Source: an uncultured Clostridia bacterium | GTDB lineage: Bacteria; Bacillota; Clostridia; Oscillospirales; Acutalibacteraceae | NCBI GenBank assembly: GCA_947585615.1 | Contig: CANPXD010000016.1 | Span: 1 to 32,032 of the forward strand | DNA: 32,032 nucleotides | Direction: 5' to 3' | Shown: piece by piece, positions 1 through 8,400 of the stretch | Position numbering within the stretch: position 1 is the stretch's first letter | Layout: the number at the start of each line of letters is the position of its first letter | Translations under genes and position numbers: made by a program | Notes under the pieces: generated by a model | The model's database searches: none | What the model was told of the DNA's origin: nothing | What the model saw: the letters and a program-made list of their open reading frames with translations, nothing else

Positions 1-173
1 CCAAGCAGAGTATAAAAGCTCTGAAAAAGCTGCTGATGCTTCTGCGCAATTTGTTGAACTGTTGATTTCAGTTCACTGTCCTGAATCTGATTTAATGTTT
101 CGTTATACTTCGTCTGGAAGTATTGCTCGTGTCCGAGTGCGTCGTCCACATATAAAAGTTCCTTTGTTGTCAT
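1..173 (-). CDS. Small spore-coat-like protein, N-terminal part (cut by window edge)
   Basis: Reading leftward from an ATG at 171-173, an open frame of 57 codons runs off the window edge, so only the N terminus is present. A strong GGAGGTG ribosome site (reverse complement of 180-186) lies 6-7 bases upstream and fixes the start. The peptide begins MTTKELLYVDDALGHEQYF and is rich in Gln, Glu and Lys in a helical pattern, including the stretch QKHQQLFQSFYTLL. From memory this resembles short clostridial proteins annotated as CotF-like spore coat proteins, which have a ferritin-like helical fold. There is no signal peptide. The family call is from recall and is tentative; the reading frame is well supported. 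The gene diverges from mntP. Confidence 0.6.
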   Translation of the reverse strand, partial: MTTKELLYVDDALGHEQYFQTKYNETLNQIQDSELKSTVQQIAQKHQQLFQSFYTLL

Positions 174-261
174 AGTTTTCACCTCCGCTTTTATTTTGCG
201 GATAAAACAGGTAAAATATTCTTTTTTACTTTCAGAATTTTACTTTATTAAAATATATCTA

Positions 262-290
262 TTGACAAGCTTAATTCAAATTGGTAATAT
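262..290 (+). promoter_or_regulatory. Sigma-A-type promoter for mntP
   Basis: TTGACA at 262-267 and TAATAT at 285-290 are separated by exactly 17 bases. The predicted transcript start near 297 leaves a leader of about 27 bases before the mntP ATG. That is too short to hold a yybP-ykoY manganese riboswitch, which often precedes this gene in other bacteria. Confidence 0.75.
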
Positions 291-323
291 TTCACTTGCA
301 ACACATAGATAAAAGAGGTCAAT

Positions 324-911
324 ATGGGAATAGCTGAATTGTTGCTGCTATCAGTCGGTCTTGCAATGGATGCGTTTGCCGTTTCCGTTTGTAAGGGGCT
401 TGCTATGCAGAATTTCACATTTAAGCGCGCGGTTATATGCGGTATTTGGTTCGGAGCCTTTCAGTCGCTTATGCCGACTGTCGGATATTTTTTGGGGGCG
501 AGTTTTGCTTCTTACGTAACAAAGTATACGCCGTGGATTGCTTTCCTTCTTCTGTGCATTATCGGAGGCAATATGATTAGAGAAGCGCTATCAAAAAAGG
601 ATGAGCAGCTTGACGACAGCCTTGATGTGAAAACGATGTTTCTTCTTGCAACAGCGACAAGCATAGACGCGCTTGCAGTTGGGGTAACTTTTGCTTGTGT
701 TCCTGTTTCGATTCTTTCGAACGCGTCGCCGCTTGTTAATCTTGCCGTTGCAGTTATAATTATCGGTTTGGTTACATTTACTATTTCCTGCGTTGGTGTT
801 AAAATCGGTGGCGCTTTCGGTGCAAGGTATGAAAAAAAAGCGGAAATTGCCGGTGGAATTGTTTTAATTATACTCGGAATAAAAATTCTTTTGGAAACAA
901 TATGGAGATAA
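324..911 (+). CDS. mntP: MntP-family putative manganese efflux pump
   Basis: This 195-residue membrane protein matches the MntP family (DUF204) in length and layout, with six hydrophobic segments arranged as two similar halves. Each half carries the family's acidic motif: MDAFAVS around Asp16 in the first helix and SIDALAVG around Asp115 in the fourth. These aspartates are the likely cation-binding residues. In characterised members the protein exports Mn2+ from the cytoplasm. The start ATG follows an AGAGGT ribosome site (315-320) and a clear promoter at 262-290. A GH43-type gene begins two bases after the stop, so the two are probably co-transcribed, although their functions are not obviously related. 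Confidence 0.9.
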   Translation: MGIAELLLLSVGLAMDAFAVSVCKGLAMQNFTFKRAVICGIWFGAFQSLMPTVGYFLGASFASYVTKYTPWIAFLLLCIIGGNMIREALSKKDEQLDDSLDVKTMFLLATATSIDALAVGVTFACVPVSILSNASPLVNLAVAVIIIGLVTFTISCVGVKIGGAFGARYEKKAEIAGGIVLIILGIKILLETIWR

Positions 912-912
912 T

Positions 913-1851
913 ATGAAACTGCTTGCTAATGTTAATAAAAATATCGGTCAGGGTGATCCTTATATTTTTGAATCGGGTGGAAAATTTTATATTTATACCA
1001 CCGGAGAAAGGGGAATTCACGCCTATTATTCTGATGAACTGACGGCAAATTGGAAATACTACGGAATTGTTTTCAGCAAAAAAGGGCACAAACATTTTTG
1101 GGCGCCCAGCGTTATTGAAATGAATTCAAAGTTTTATATGTACTGCTCTTTTGAATACTTCGGAGATACTCCTGACGAGGGAGGACACAGGCAGACAATG
1201 TTTGTTTCATCAGCTGATACTCCGCTTGGACCTTTCAAAGAAGAAAGACAGCTGCTTTCTCCTTTTTCCATAGACTCGCACGTTGTTAAAAATGAGAGCG
1301 GACTGTTTATTTTTTATTCAACGAATTCCTTTCAGGGAGAGAGAATTGGAACTTATATCGCTGTTGACAGACTGCTTGATCCATTTACCGTTGCGGGTAA
1401 GCCTCACAAGGTGGTTGTTCCGTCACTTGATGAAGATATTTATATGTTCAACAGGTATAAAGAAGGTCAGAATTGGCACACAATAGAAGGCGCTTTCTAT
1501 TTTAAAGAAGGGGACTGGCAGTATGTTATGTATAGCGGAAACTGCTATGAAAAGCCCACGTATTATATCGGCTATTCGCGCGCTAAAACCGACGAAACAG
1601 ATTTAACAAAAATCAATTTTGAAAAATATCCGAATGACAAAACCTATTTTCCTGTTTTTTCAAAAAATGATTGGGAAGAGGGAACAGGCCACCATAGTCT
1701 GATTAAATACAAGGGCGAATACTATGCTGTTTATCATGCGAGAGATCTGGATGATAAAAGAAAGAGCAAAGATAAAAGAACAGCGCGTATATGCCGCCTG
1801 AATGTTTCAGACGGTATAATTACGGCAGAGCGTTATCAGGACAAATTGTGA
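913..1851 (+). CDS. Glycoside hydrolase family 43-type protein (cytosolic)
   Basis: The 312-residue protein has the repeated beta-blade pattern and active-site layout of GH43 five-bladed propeller glycosidases (arabinofuranosidases and xylosidases). The likely catalytic residues are Asp15 in GQGDPYIF (general base), Asp121 in SIDSHVV (pKa modulator) and Glu192 in HTIEGAF (general acid). The late motif GTGHHSLIKYKGEYYAVYHAR is also typical of the family. There is no signal peptide, so it should act in the cytoplasm on imported oligosaccharides. Substrate and subfamily cannot be read from the sequence. The ATG lies 5 bases after GGAG at 904-907, inside the end of mntP, which suggests translational coupling. 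It converges with a Gfo/Idh oxidoreductase gene, another probable sugar-metabolism enzyme. Confidence 0.85.
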   Translation: MKLLANVNKNIGQGDPYIFESGGKFYIYTTGERGIHAYYSDELTANWKYYGIVFSKKGHKHFWAPSVIEMNSKFYMYCSFEYFGDTPDEGGHRQTMFVSSADTPLGPFKEERQLLSPFSIDSHVVKNESGLFIFYSTNSFQGERIGTYIAVDRLLDPFTVAGKPHKVVVPSLDEDIYMFNRYKEGQNWHTIEGAFYFKEGDWQYVMYSGNCYEKPTYYIGYSRAKTDETDLTKINFEKYPNDKTYFPVFSKNDWEEGTGHHSLIKYKGEYYAVYHARDLDDKRKSKDKRTARICRLNVSDGIITAERYQDKL

Positions 1852-1937
1852 TTAAATAGTTAAAAAGGATTGCGGAAATTATCAGAATTCCGGTATAAAA
1901 ATCTAAGATAAGGTAAATTCTGTTTTTTCATTATAAA

Positions 1938-1967
1938 AACGGTGCGGTTTTTTTGAACCGCACCGTT
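1938..1967 (-). terminator. Hairpin terminator between convergent genes
   Basis: A perfect 12-bp inverted repeat (AACGGTGCGGTT at 1938-1949, AACCGCACCGTT at 1956-1967) has a six-base loop. On the minus strand the stem is followed by TTTTTATAA, so it fits best as the intrinsic terminator of the leftward oxidoreductase gene. On the plus strand the 3' side is A-rich, so its use for the GH43 transcript is less certain. Confidence 0.8.
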
Positions 1968-2023
1968 AAAACATTTATAATGCCTTCAATATTTGAGTGG
2001 TGTAAAAACGTATTAGCCTGAAA

Positions 2024-3334
2024 TCAAATAACAACATCTATCGGAATACCGCCGTTTTCCCTTGATTTATCGGCAAGATATACGCAGAGATGACCGGCAA
2101 CGGAATCAAATACAGAAGTGCAGGCAAGACTGGGCTGATCGCCTCTGATGAACGAAACAAAATCTTCTGCAAGTCTTTCATCGCCGCCGCCGTGGCCGCC
2201 GTAAGCACCGACCATATCTCCCGATACTTTAAGATCAACCTCTTCAACATCACATTCACCGTTGTGGGCGTTAGGAGAGGGATTGATTTTCAGCACTGTG
2301 AATTTTGACTCTTCAAAATTACCGAATATTTCTCCCTTAGTACCGATAATATGTATGTTCCTTCTCGGTTCGGCTGAACCGCCTACCATATTATGCGTAC
2401 CCGTTGCGCCTGATGCAAAATTGACAAGAACGCTCTGGTGATCAACAATATTATTGTCACACTTGTAAATGCAGCGTGCATAGGGGTTATCACTTTTCAT
2501 AAGATTGATTTTGTCTTCAATAGTGGGATTATCAATATGCTCAAGAGCGTCCCAAACATAAAACGACCATCTGTCGGGGTGATCTATGTATAATCTTTTT
2601 GTGGAAAAATTACAGGTGTCGACATACGGGCAGTCTTTCATACAAACTGTTCCTGAGCCTTCGGGAGCGTTTTCGGGTTTAAACTGATATTTACTTCCGA
2701 ATGAAGAAATCTGAACCGGTTTCGTTTCACTCATAAACCACATCATTAGATCAATATCGTGGCAACATTTGGCGAGGAGCATAGTGGTGTGGCATTTATC
2801 GGAATTGGCCCATTTCCCTCTGATATAAGATGTAGAAAGATGATGATAGCTGACGTGTTCGGTTGTCTGGATATTAATGATATCTCCGATTTCGCCTTTG
2901 GCAATTCTTTCTTTTATGGAATAATAGAAAGGCGTGTAACGAAGAACGTGGCAAATCATAACCTTGCTGTTGTTTTTTCTTGCGCACGCAACAAGTCTAC
3001 GCATTTCCTCCTCGTTTACTGCGAACGGCTTTTCAAGAAGCATATCATATCCTGCGTCAAGGAGCGGAACGGCAGTATCTATATGCTGTTCGTCCATAGT
3101 TCCGTTGATAACGGCGTCCGCAAGTTTTCCTTTCTTTGCAAGTTCTTCGGCAGATTCAAAGCACATATCCTCACCGAAACCGAAATATTCCATTGCTTTC
3201 TTTCTTCTGACGGGGTTGGGATCGGCAACTCCAACAATCTGCAGAAGCTCGGGATTTGTTTTAGCAAGCTCACTGTAAACAAACGCTCTGTGACCTGCGC
3301 CGACAATTATAGCTGTGACTGGTTTTTTCTGCAT
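2024..3334 (-). CDS. Gfo/Idh/MocA-family oxidoreductase
   Basis: The 436-residue protein is an NAD(P)-dependent dehydrogenase-type enzyme of the Gfo/Idh/MocA superfamily. An N-terminal Rossmann fold carries GAGHRA (residues 12-17). EKP at 101-103 supplies the conserved lysine near nicotinamide, and CCHDIDLMMW near residue 190 carries the candidate catalytic His. These enzymes usually act on sugars, inositols or their derivatives; the substrate here is unknown. A cysteine set (C231-x3-C235-x5-C241, then C288-x3-C292) sits in the C-terminal domain and could bind metal. Two ATGs lie six bases apart; the inner one (3334) is preferred because the GAGAGG site at 3343-3348 is 8 bases upstream, but only 2 bases from the outer one (3340). 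The gene is monocistronic, with its own promoter and terminator. Confidence 0.88.
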   Translation of the reverse strand: MQKKPVTAIIVGAGHRAFVYSELAKTNPELLQIVGVADPNPVRRKKAMEYFGFGEDMCFESAEELAKKGKLADAVINGTMDEQHIDTAVPLLDAGYDMLLEKPFAVNEEEMRRLVACARKNNSKVMICHVLRYTPFYYSIKERIAKGEIGDIINIQTTEHVSYHHLSTSYIRGKWANSDKCHTTMLLAKCCHDIDLMMWFMSETKPVQISSFGSKYQFKPENAPEGSGTVCMKDCPYVDTCNFSTKRLYIDHPDRWSFYVWDALEHIDNPTIEDKINLMKSDNPYARCIYKCDNNIVDHQSVLVNFASGATGTHNMVGGSAEPRRNIHIIGTKGEIFGNFEESKFTVLKINPSPNAHNGECDVEEVDLKVSGDMVGAYGGHGGGDERLAEDFVSFIRGDQPSLACTSVFDSVAGHLCVYLADKSRENGGIPIDVVI

Positions 3335-3375
3335 AATCATTACCTCTCTCAGGTGTGTTTTAATATCGTTTTGTT

Positions 3376-3404
3376 ATTATATATCACAATCATTTTTATT
3401 TCAA
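3376..3404 (-). promoter_or_regulatory. Promoter for the Gfo/Idh oxidoreductase
   Basis: On the minus strand, TTGAAA (reverse of 3399-3404) and TATAAT (reverse of 3376-3381) are spaced by 17 bases. The predicted start lies about 35 bases upstream of the ATG. It is divergent from the ABC exporter promoter at 3454-3482. Confidence 0.7.
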
Positions 3405-3453
3405 CAAAAATGAATAATTTCTTTGAGAATAATTAAATTTAATTTGTAGAGTA

Positions 3454-3482
3454 TTGTATTTTCGCGAATTCAGTATTATAAT
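3454..3482 (+). promoter_or_regulatory. Promoter for the ABC exporter/Trk cluster
   Basis: TTGTAT (3454-3459), a 17-base spacer and a consensus TATAAT (3477-3482) lie about 32 bases upstream of the first exporter gene. A perfect A/T palindrome (3431-3444) sits just upstream, between the two divergent promoters. Confidence 0.7.
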
Positions 3483-3514
3483 CAACAGTATTAAATAACA
3501 AATTCTGGTGTATC

Positions 3515-5239
3515 ATGAAAAAACTTCTTGTTTTTCTGAAAAATTATAAAAAAGAGTCCTTTTTAGCTCCTCTCTTTAAAATGCTTGAGGCGATTTTTGA
3601 GTTAATCGTACCTCTTGTTGTTGCCTCTGTTATAGATGACGGAATTCTCACCGGAAACAAAACTTTTATTTTGCTTCGATGCGGTCTCCTCGTTCTGCTT
3701 GCAGTTGTCGGTATGACCGCCTCCATAACGGCTCAGTATTTTGCCGCTAAGGCGGCAACGGGCTTTGGCAGGGAACTGCGGAGTGCTCTTTTTCATAAAA
3801 TCCAGTCGCTTTCATTTACGGAACTTGATAAAATAGGAACATCAAGCCTTATTACAAGGATAACTACCGATGCAAATCAGGTGCAAAACGGAGTAAATCT
3901 TGTATTAAGGCTGTTTCTGCGCAGTCCCTTTATAGTTTTCGGTTCGGTCATTATGGCTTTTACAGTAGACGTAAAAAGCGCTTTGGTATTTGCCGCCGCC
4001 GTACCGCTTCTGTCCCTGATCGTCTGCGGCATTACCGCGTACACAATTCCAAAATATAGGCAGGTTCAGTATAATCTTGACACAATCACGCTGAAAACGC
4101 GTGAAAACCTGAGCGGCGCAAGAGTCATACGTGCATTTACGCAGGAGGAAAATGAAAGGGAAGATTTTGAGGAAAAAAACAGGATTCTTTCCGTTTTACA
4201 AAAGGCAGTCGGCAGAATTTCGGCTTTAATGAACCCGCTGACATACGTTACGGTTAATTTTGCAATAATCCTTCTTGTTCATATCGGAGCGATTCGTGTT
4301 CATTCGGGAATGTTATCACAGGGCGATGTTGTTGCGCTTTATAATTATATGAGCCAGATCCTTATTGAACTTATAAAGCTGGCGAATCTTGTTATTACGG
4401 TCACAAAAGCGCTTGCGTGCGCAACAAGAATTGAAAGTGTTCTTGAACTTAAAAATTCTCTTGAATACACCTCCGATAATTCCGTATTGTCCGATAACGC
4501 AGTTGATTTTATAGACGTATCACTCAGATACAGAGACGCGGCAAACGATTCGCTTGAGGAAATCACTTTCAGTGCGCAGAAGGGAAGCGTTATCGGTGTA
4601 ATCGGAGGGACCGGCAGCGGTAAAAGCAGCCTTGTTTCACTCATTCCTCATTTCTACGATGCAACCGGCGGAAAAGTGCTTGTAAACGGTGTAAATGTTA
4701 ATGCTTATGACGATGAAAAGCTGAGAAGCAAAATTGGATTTGTGCTTCAAAAAGCCGCGTTGTTTAAAGGTACTGTGAGGGATAACCTGAAGTGGGGTTG
4801 TGAAACAGCTACCGATGATGAAATGCTTGACGCCCTTTCACAGGCTCAGATTCTTGATTCAGTAATGGAAAAGGGCGGACTTGATGCGGAAATTGAGCAG
4901 AACGGCTCCAATCTTTCCGGCGGTCAGAAGCAGCGTCTTTCCGTTGCGAGAGCGCTTGTCAGGAAACCTGAAATCCTCATTCTTGACGACAGCTCATCTG
5001 CTCTTGATTTTGCCACTGAAGCGGCAATGAGGAAGGAGATTCTGTCACTTGAATACAATCCTACCGTTTTTATTGTCAGTCAGCGTGCCTCCTCTGTGAT
5101 GGCTGCCGATAAAATCATTACTCTCGATGACGGCAGAGCTGTCGGAATAGGTACGCACAGCGAGCTTCTGAAGTCCTGTACTGTTTACAGGGAAATCTAT
5201 GAATCGCAGTTTGGAGAGGAGGATAAGGGTGAAGAATAA
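3515..5239 (+). CDS. ABC exporter half-transporter, degenerate-site subunit
   Basis: The 574-residue protein joins a six-helix type IV exporter membrane domain (about residues 15-300) to a nucleotide-binding domain. It has Walker A GGTGSGKSS (364-372), a canonical signature LSGGQ (467-471) and Walker B ending in Asp491-Asp492, followed by a switch position occupied by Gln523 (VSQRAS). Asp in place of the catalytic Glu, and Gln in place of the switch His, mark a degenerate ATP site as in TM287 or BmrC-type subunits. It therefore probably forms a heterodimer with the next gene product. Cargo is unknown; relatives export drugs, lipids or peptides. The ribosome site is weak (GGTG at 3507-3510). 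The reading frame overlaps the next gene by 11 bases from that gene's preferred start. Confidence 0.9.
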   Translation: MKKLLVFLKNYKKESFLAPLFKMLEAIFELIVPLVVASVIDDGILTGNKTFILLRCGLLVLLAVVGMTASITAQYFAAKAATGFGRELRSALFHKIQSLSFTELDKIGTSSLITRITTDANQVQNGVNLVLRLFLRSPFIVFGSVIMAFTVDVKSALVFAAAVPLLSLIVCGITAYTIPKYRQVQYNLDTITLKTRENLSGARVIRAFTQEENEREDFEEKNRILSVLQKAVGRISALMNPLTYVTVNFAIILLVHIGAIRVHSGMLSQGDVVALYNYMSQILIELIKLANLVITVTKALACATRIESVLELKNSLEYTSDNSVLSDNAVDFIDVSLRYRDAANDSLEEITFSAQKGSVIGVIGGTGSGKSSLVSLIPHFYDATGGKVLVNGVNVNAYDDEKLRSKIGFVLQKAALFKGTVRDNLKWGCETATDDEMLDALSQAQILDSVMEKGGLDAEIEQNGSNLSGGQKQRLSVARALVRKPEILILDDSSSALDFATEAAMRKEILSLEYNPTVFIVSQRASSVMAADKIITLDDGRAVGIGTHSELLKSCTVYREIYESQFGEEDKGEE

Positions 5240-7001
5240 GGATATTCTTAAAAAAGTTACTTCTTATATCGGCAGATATAATTATCTTCTCTTCGTTTCT
5301 ATCATAGTAGCGGCAGTTTCAGTGGTGCTTACACTGTATGTTCCGATTCTTGTCGGCAGAGCGATAGACTGCCTTGTCGGTGTAAATGATGTTGATTTTC
5401 ATACGGTTTCTCAAATCTTGATTAAAATAATTGTAATCGTAATCGTTACCGCGCTTTTGCAGTGGCTGATGAATGTTATGAATAACAGAATCACATTCAA
5501 TGTTGTCCGTGACATAAGGAACAGGGCGTTTGCCAAGATTAGTGTACTGCCGTTCAGCTATCTTGACGCACAGCAGCATGGTGACGTTGTAAGCAGAGTT
5601 ATTTCCGATGCGGATCAGTTTGCTGACGGTCTGCTTATGGGATTTTCACAGCTGTTTTCCGGAGTTGTGACAATCATTGTAACACTCGGCTTTATGCTTT
5701 CAATTAATTTTTGGATTGCAATTGTTGTCGTTGTTCTCACTCCGCTTTCATTTTTTATTGCGAGATTCATTGCAAAGAAAACTTACGCAATGTTCCGCCT
5801 TCAGAGTGAAACGAGAGGGGAACAGACGGCTTTCGTTGATGAAATGATAACCAATCAGAAAGTGATTGAAGCTTATGGCCATAAGAAGCAGAACGCAGAA
5901 AGATTTGAGGAAATAAACGAACGCCTGAGCAGATATTCTTTAAGGGCAACGTTTTATTCTTCCATAACAAACCCGGCAACGCGCTTCGTAAACAGTATAG
6001 TTTACGCTGCAGTTGCTTTGTTCGGTGCGTTGCTTGCCGTATCCGGGCGGGGCGGAATTACTGTCGGAATACTTGCTTCTTTTCTTGCATACGCTAATCA
6101 ATATACAAAGCCTTTTAATGAAATCAGCGGCGTAATTACTGAACTGCAGAACGCTGTTGCCTGCGCCGGAAGAATCATAGAGTTGATAGAGGAAAAGGAA
6201 ATTGAACCGGTTACCGATAAAAAAATCAGTCTTGAGAATGCAAAAGGCGATTTTAAACTTGATAACATCTCTTTCAGCTATACTAAGGAAAAAGAACTGA
6301 TTACCGATCTTTCGCTGAAAATCAAATCGGGAATGTGCGTTGCAATCGTTGGACCGACCGGCTGCGGTAAAACGACTCTCATTAATCTTCTGATGAAATT
6401 TTACGACGTTGACAAAGGCAGAATCCTTGCAGACGGAATTGATTACAGGGACATCCATGTAAAATCGCTTCGAAACAGCTTCGGTATGGTTTTGCAGGAC
6501 ACATGGCTCAAAAGCGGAACTGTACTTGAAAATATTTGTATGGGCAAACCCGACGCAACTCTTGAAGAAGCACAGGAGGCTGCCGAAAAGGCTCATGCTC
6601 ATTCTTTTATAAAAAGACTTCCCGATGGTTATAATACGTTTATCGGCTCTGACGGAGGAAATCTCTCACAGGGTCAAAAACAGCTTTTGTGCATAACAAG
6701 ACTAATGCTTGTTAATCCGCCAATGCTAATTCTCGATGAGGCGACCTCAAGTATTGACACCAGAACGGAAATTAAAATTCAAAAAGCTTTTCGCACGCTT
6801 ATGAAAGGTAAAACGACATTTATTGTTGCCCACAGGCTCTCAACAATAAAAAATGCCGATTTAATCCTTGTTATGAACAACGGAACTGTTGTTGAAGCCG
6901 GAAATCATAAAGAATTACTTGACAAAAAAGGATTTTATAATAAACTGTATTATAGTCAGTTCAGCGGACTTGAATCTGCTTGTAAATCGACTCTTGGATA
7001 A
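5229..7001 (+). CDS. ABC exporter half-transporter, catalytic subunit
   Basis: This is the partner of the preceding half-transporter. The frame is open from an ATG at 5199, but the GTG at 5229 is preferred because a strong AGGAGG (5217-5222) lies 6 bases upstream; this gives 590 residues. A six-helix membrane domain (about 15-310) precedes an ATPase domain with Walker A GPTGCGKT (375-382), signature LSQGQ (479-483), Walker B LILDEATSS with catalytic Glu504, and switch His535 in VAHRLST. Walker A/B and the switch are canonical while the signature is altered. This is the exact complement of the upstream subunit, so the pair should form one competent and one degenerate ATP site. trkA follows after 17 bases. 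Confidence 0.9.
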   Translation: MKNKDILKKVTSYIGRYNYLLFVSIIVAAVSVVLTLYVPILVGRAIDCLVGVNDVDFHTVSQILIKIIVIVIVTALLQWLMNVMNNRITFNVVRDIRNRAFAKISVLPFSYLDAQQHGDVVSRVISDADQFADGLLMGFSQLFSGVVTIIVTLGFMLSINFWIAIVVVVLTPLSFFIARFIAKKTYAMFRLQSETRGEQTAFVDEMITNQKVIEAYGHKKQNAERFEEINERLSRYSLRATFYSSITNPATRFVNSIVYAAVALFGALLAVSGRGGITVGILASFLAYANQYTKPFNEISGVITELQNAVACAGRIIELIEEKEIEPVTDKKISLENAKGDFKLDNISFSYTKEKELITDLSLKIKSGMCVAIVGPTGCGKTTLINLLMKFYDVDKGRILADGIDYRDIHVKSLRNSFGMVLQDTWLKSGTVLENICMGKPDATLEEAQEAAEKAHAHSFIKRLPDGYNTFIGSDGGNLSQGQKQLLCITRLMLVNPPMLILDEATSSIDTRTEIKIQKAFRTLMKGKTTFIVAHRLSTIKNADLILVMNNGTVVEAGNHKELLDKKGFYNKLYYSQFSGLESACKSTLG

Positions 7002-7018
7002 ATAGGAGGATTTAGGCT

Positions 7019-8380
7019 TTGAACATTATAATTATCGGATGCGGAAAACTCGGTATAAGCCTTGCAAAGGGTTTGTCCGAAGAAAATCACGATATAACCG
7101 TTATCGATCATAATGAAAATATCGTTAATGAAATTGTTGAAAAGCTCGATGTTCAGGGAGTAGTCGGCAGAGCAACAATAAAGCACGATATTGAAGACGC
7201 AGGTGTAAAAAAAGCAGATGTTGTTATCGCAACAACATCTTCCGATGAAAACAACATACTTTCCTGCATTATTGCAAGAAAACTCGGTGCAAGACACACT
7301 GTGGCAAGGGTTCGCAATCCCGAATATATCAAGCAGATTAATTTTATGCGGAGCGAACTCGGTATTTCGATGATGATTAATCCAGATTTCTTTGCTGCTC
7401 TCGAAATCAGCAGGATCATACAATTTCCAAGCGCAATGAACGTGGATTCATTTGCAGACGGACTTGTTGACATTGCTGAGGTGAAAATTTCCGTATCAAG
7501 TCCGTATGCGGGAACAAAAATAGGGAATATTGCGCCGAAATTCAAAAATAAAATGCTTATCTGTGCCGTTTCGCGCGGAAATGAAGTTTATATTCCAAAC
7601 GGAGATTTTACCGTTGAAGCCGGCGACAAGATATACATTACAGGCAGTCATAAGAATCTTGCTTCTATTGCCAAAGCAATAAATCCCGATAAAAAGTTTG
7701 ATACGATTAAGGATATTATGATAATCGGCGGCTCAAGAATTGCCTTTTATCTTGCCAATATGCTTGAAAGCCACGGAAAAAATATTGTTCTTATTGAAAA
7801 AAATATGCAGCACTGCGAGGAGCTTTCCGAGCTTCTTAGCAATACCACGGTAATCTGCGGTGACGCGAATGAATACGATTTTCTCCGCGAAGAGGGAATA
7901 GAGCAGATGGACGCCGTTATTACTCTTACAAATTACGATGAACTCAACATTATGGTTACAGCATTTGCCGAAAGCTGCAGCGTTCCGAAAAACATTACAA
8001 AAATCAATAATCCCAATCTGTCTATTCTTCTCGACAAAATCTCATCAGACAGCGTAATAAATGTAACCGACATTGCAACGGACAGCATAACACATTACAT
8101 ACGTGCCAAAAAGCACGTTTCCTCCGGCGAGATGAAAACGCTTTACAAGCTTGTCGGCGGCAAGGTTGAGGCTGTTGAATTTGTTGTTGATGATAAAACT
8201 AAAAATCTCGGAATTCCGCTCAATGATATTTCTTTCAAAAAGAATCTTCTTATTGCCTCCATCGGCAGAAAAGGAAAGCTTCTTTTCCCAAAGGGAAACG
8301 ATGTTATTGAAGCGGGGGACAGAATAGTTATTGTTTCCAAGCAGAGAAAAATTGAGAAGGTAAACGATATTTTTGATTAG
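7019..8380 (+). CDS. trkA: Trk potassium uptake regulator TrkA
   Basis: The 453-residue protein is a tandem RCK protein with two copies of NAD-binding domain plus C-terminal ligand domain. The first Rossmann motif is IIGCGKLG (5-12) with Asp30 at the end of strand two; the second is IIGGSRIA (235-242) with Glu260. The C-terminal domains fall at about 145-220 and 370-453. TrkA sits on the cytoplasmic face of the TrkH channel and gates K+ uptake in response to nucleotides. Translation appears to begin at TTG 7019, 9 bases after AGGAGG (7004-7009); no ATG fits better. trkH follows after 20 bases, confirming the pair. Confidence 0.93.
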   Translation: MNIIIIGCGKLGISLAKGLSEENHDITVIDHNENIVNEIVEKLDVQGVVGRATIKHDIEDAGVKKADVVIATTSSDENNILSCIIARKLGARHTVARVRNPEYIKQINFMRSELGISMMINPDFFAALEISRIIQFPSAMNVDSFADGLVDIAEVKISVSSPYAGTKIGNIAPKFKNKMLICAVSRGNEVYIPNGDFTVEAGDKIYITGSHKNLASIAKAINPDKKFDTIKDIMIIGGSRIAFYLANMLESHGKNIVLIEKNMQHCEELSELLSNTTVICGDANEYDFLREEGIEQMDAVITLTNYDELNIMVTAFAESCSVPKNITKINNPNLSILLDKISSDSVINVTDIATDSITHYIRAKKHVSSGEMKTLYKLVGGKVEAVEFVVDDKTKNLGIPLNDISFKKNLLIASIGRKGKLLFPKGNDVIEAGDRIVIVSKQRKIEKVNDIFD

Positions 8381-8400
8381 ACTGTTAAATAAGGTGTGTT

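Noticed and set aside
190-323. Manganese (yybP-ykoY) riboswitch upstream of mntP
   Set aside because: The predicted transcript start near 297 leaves only about 27 bases of leader, and no paired P1-type helices or conserved loops are visible.
1873-1892. Imperfect inverted repeat just after the GH43 gene as a second terminator
   Set aside because: The arms CGGAAATT and AATTCCG pair imperfectly over a small loop and no T-run follows.
2759-3436. Long rightward open frame (225 codons) opposite the oxidoreductase gene
   Set aside because: It lacks a ribosome site and family motifs, while the opposite strand encodes a complete, well-recognised enzyme.
5940-6602. Long leftward open frame (220 codons) inside the second ABC subunit
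   Set aside because: Composition is that of an antisense shadow, with no ribosome site or motif, over a conserved ATPase domain on the other strand.
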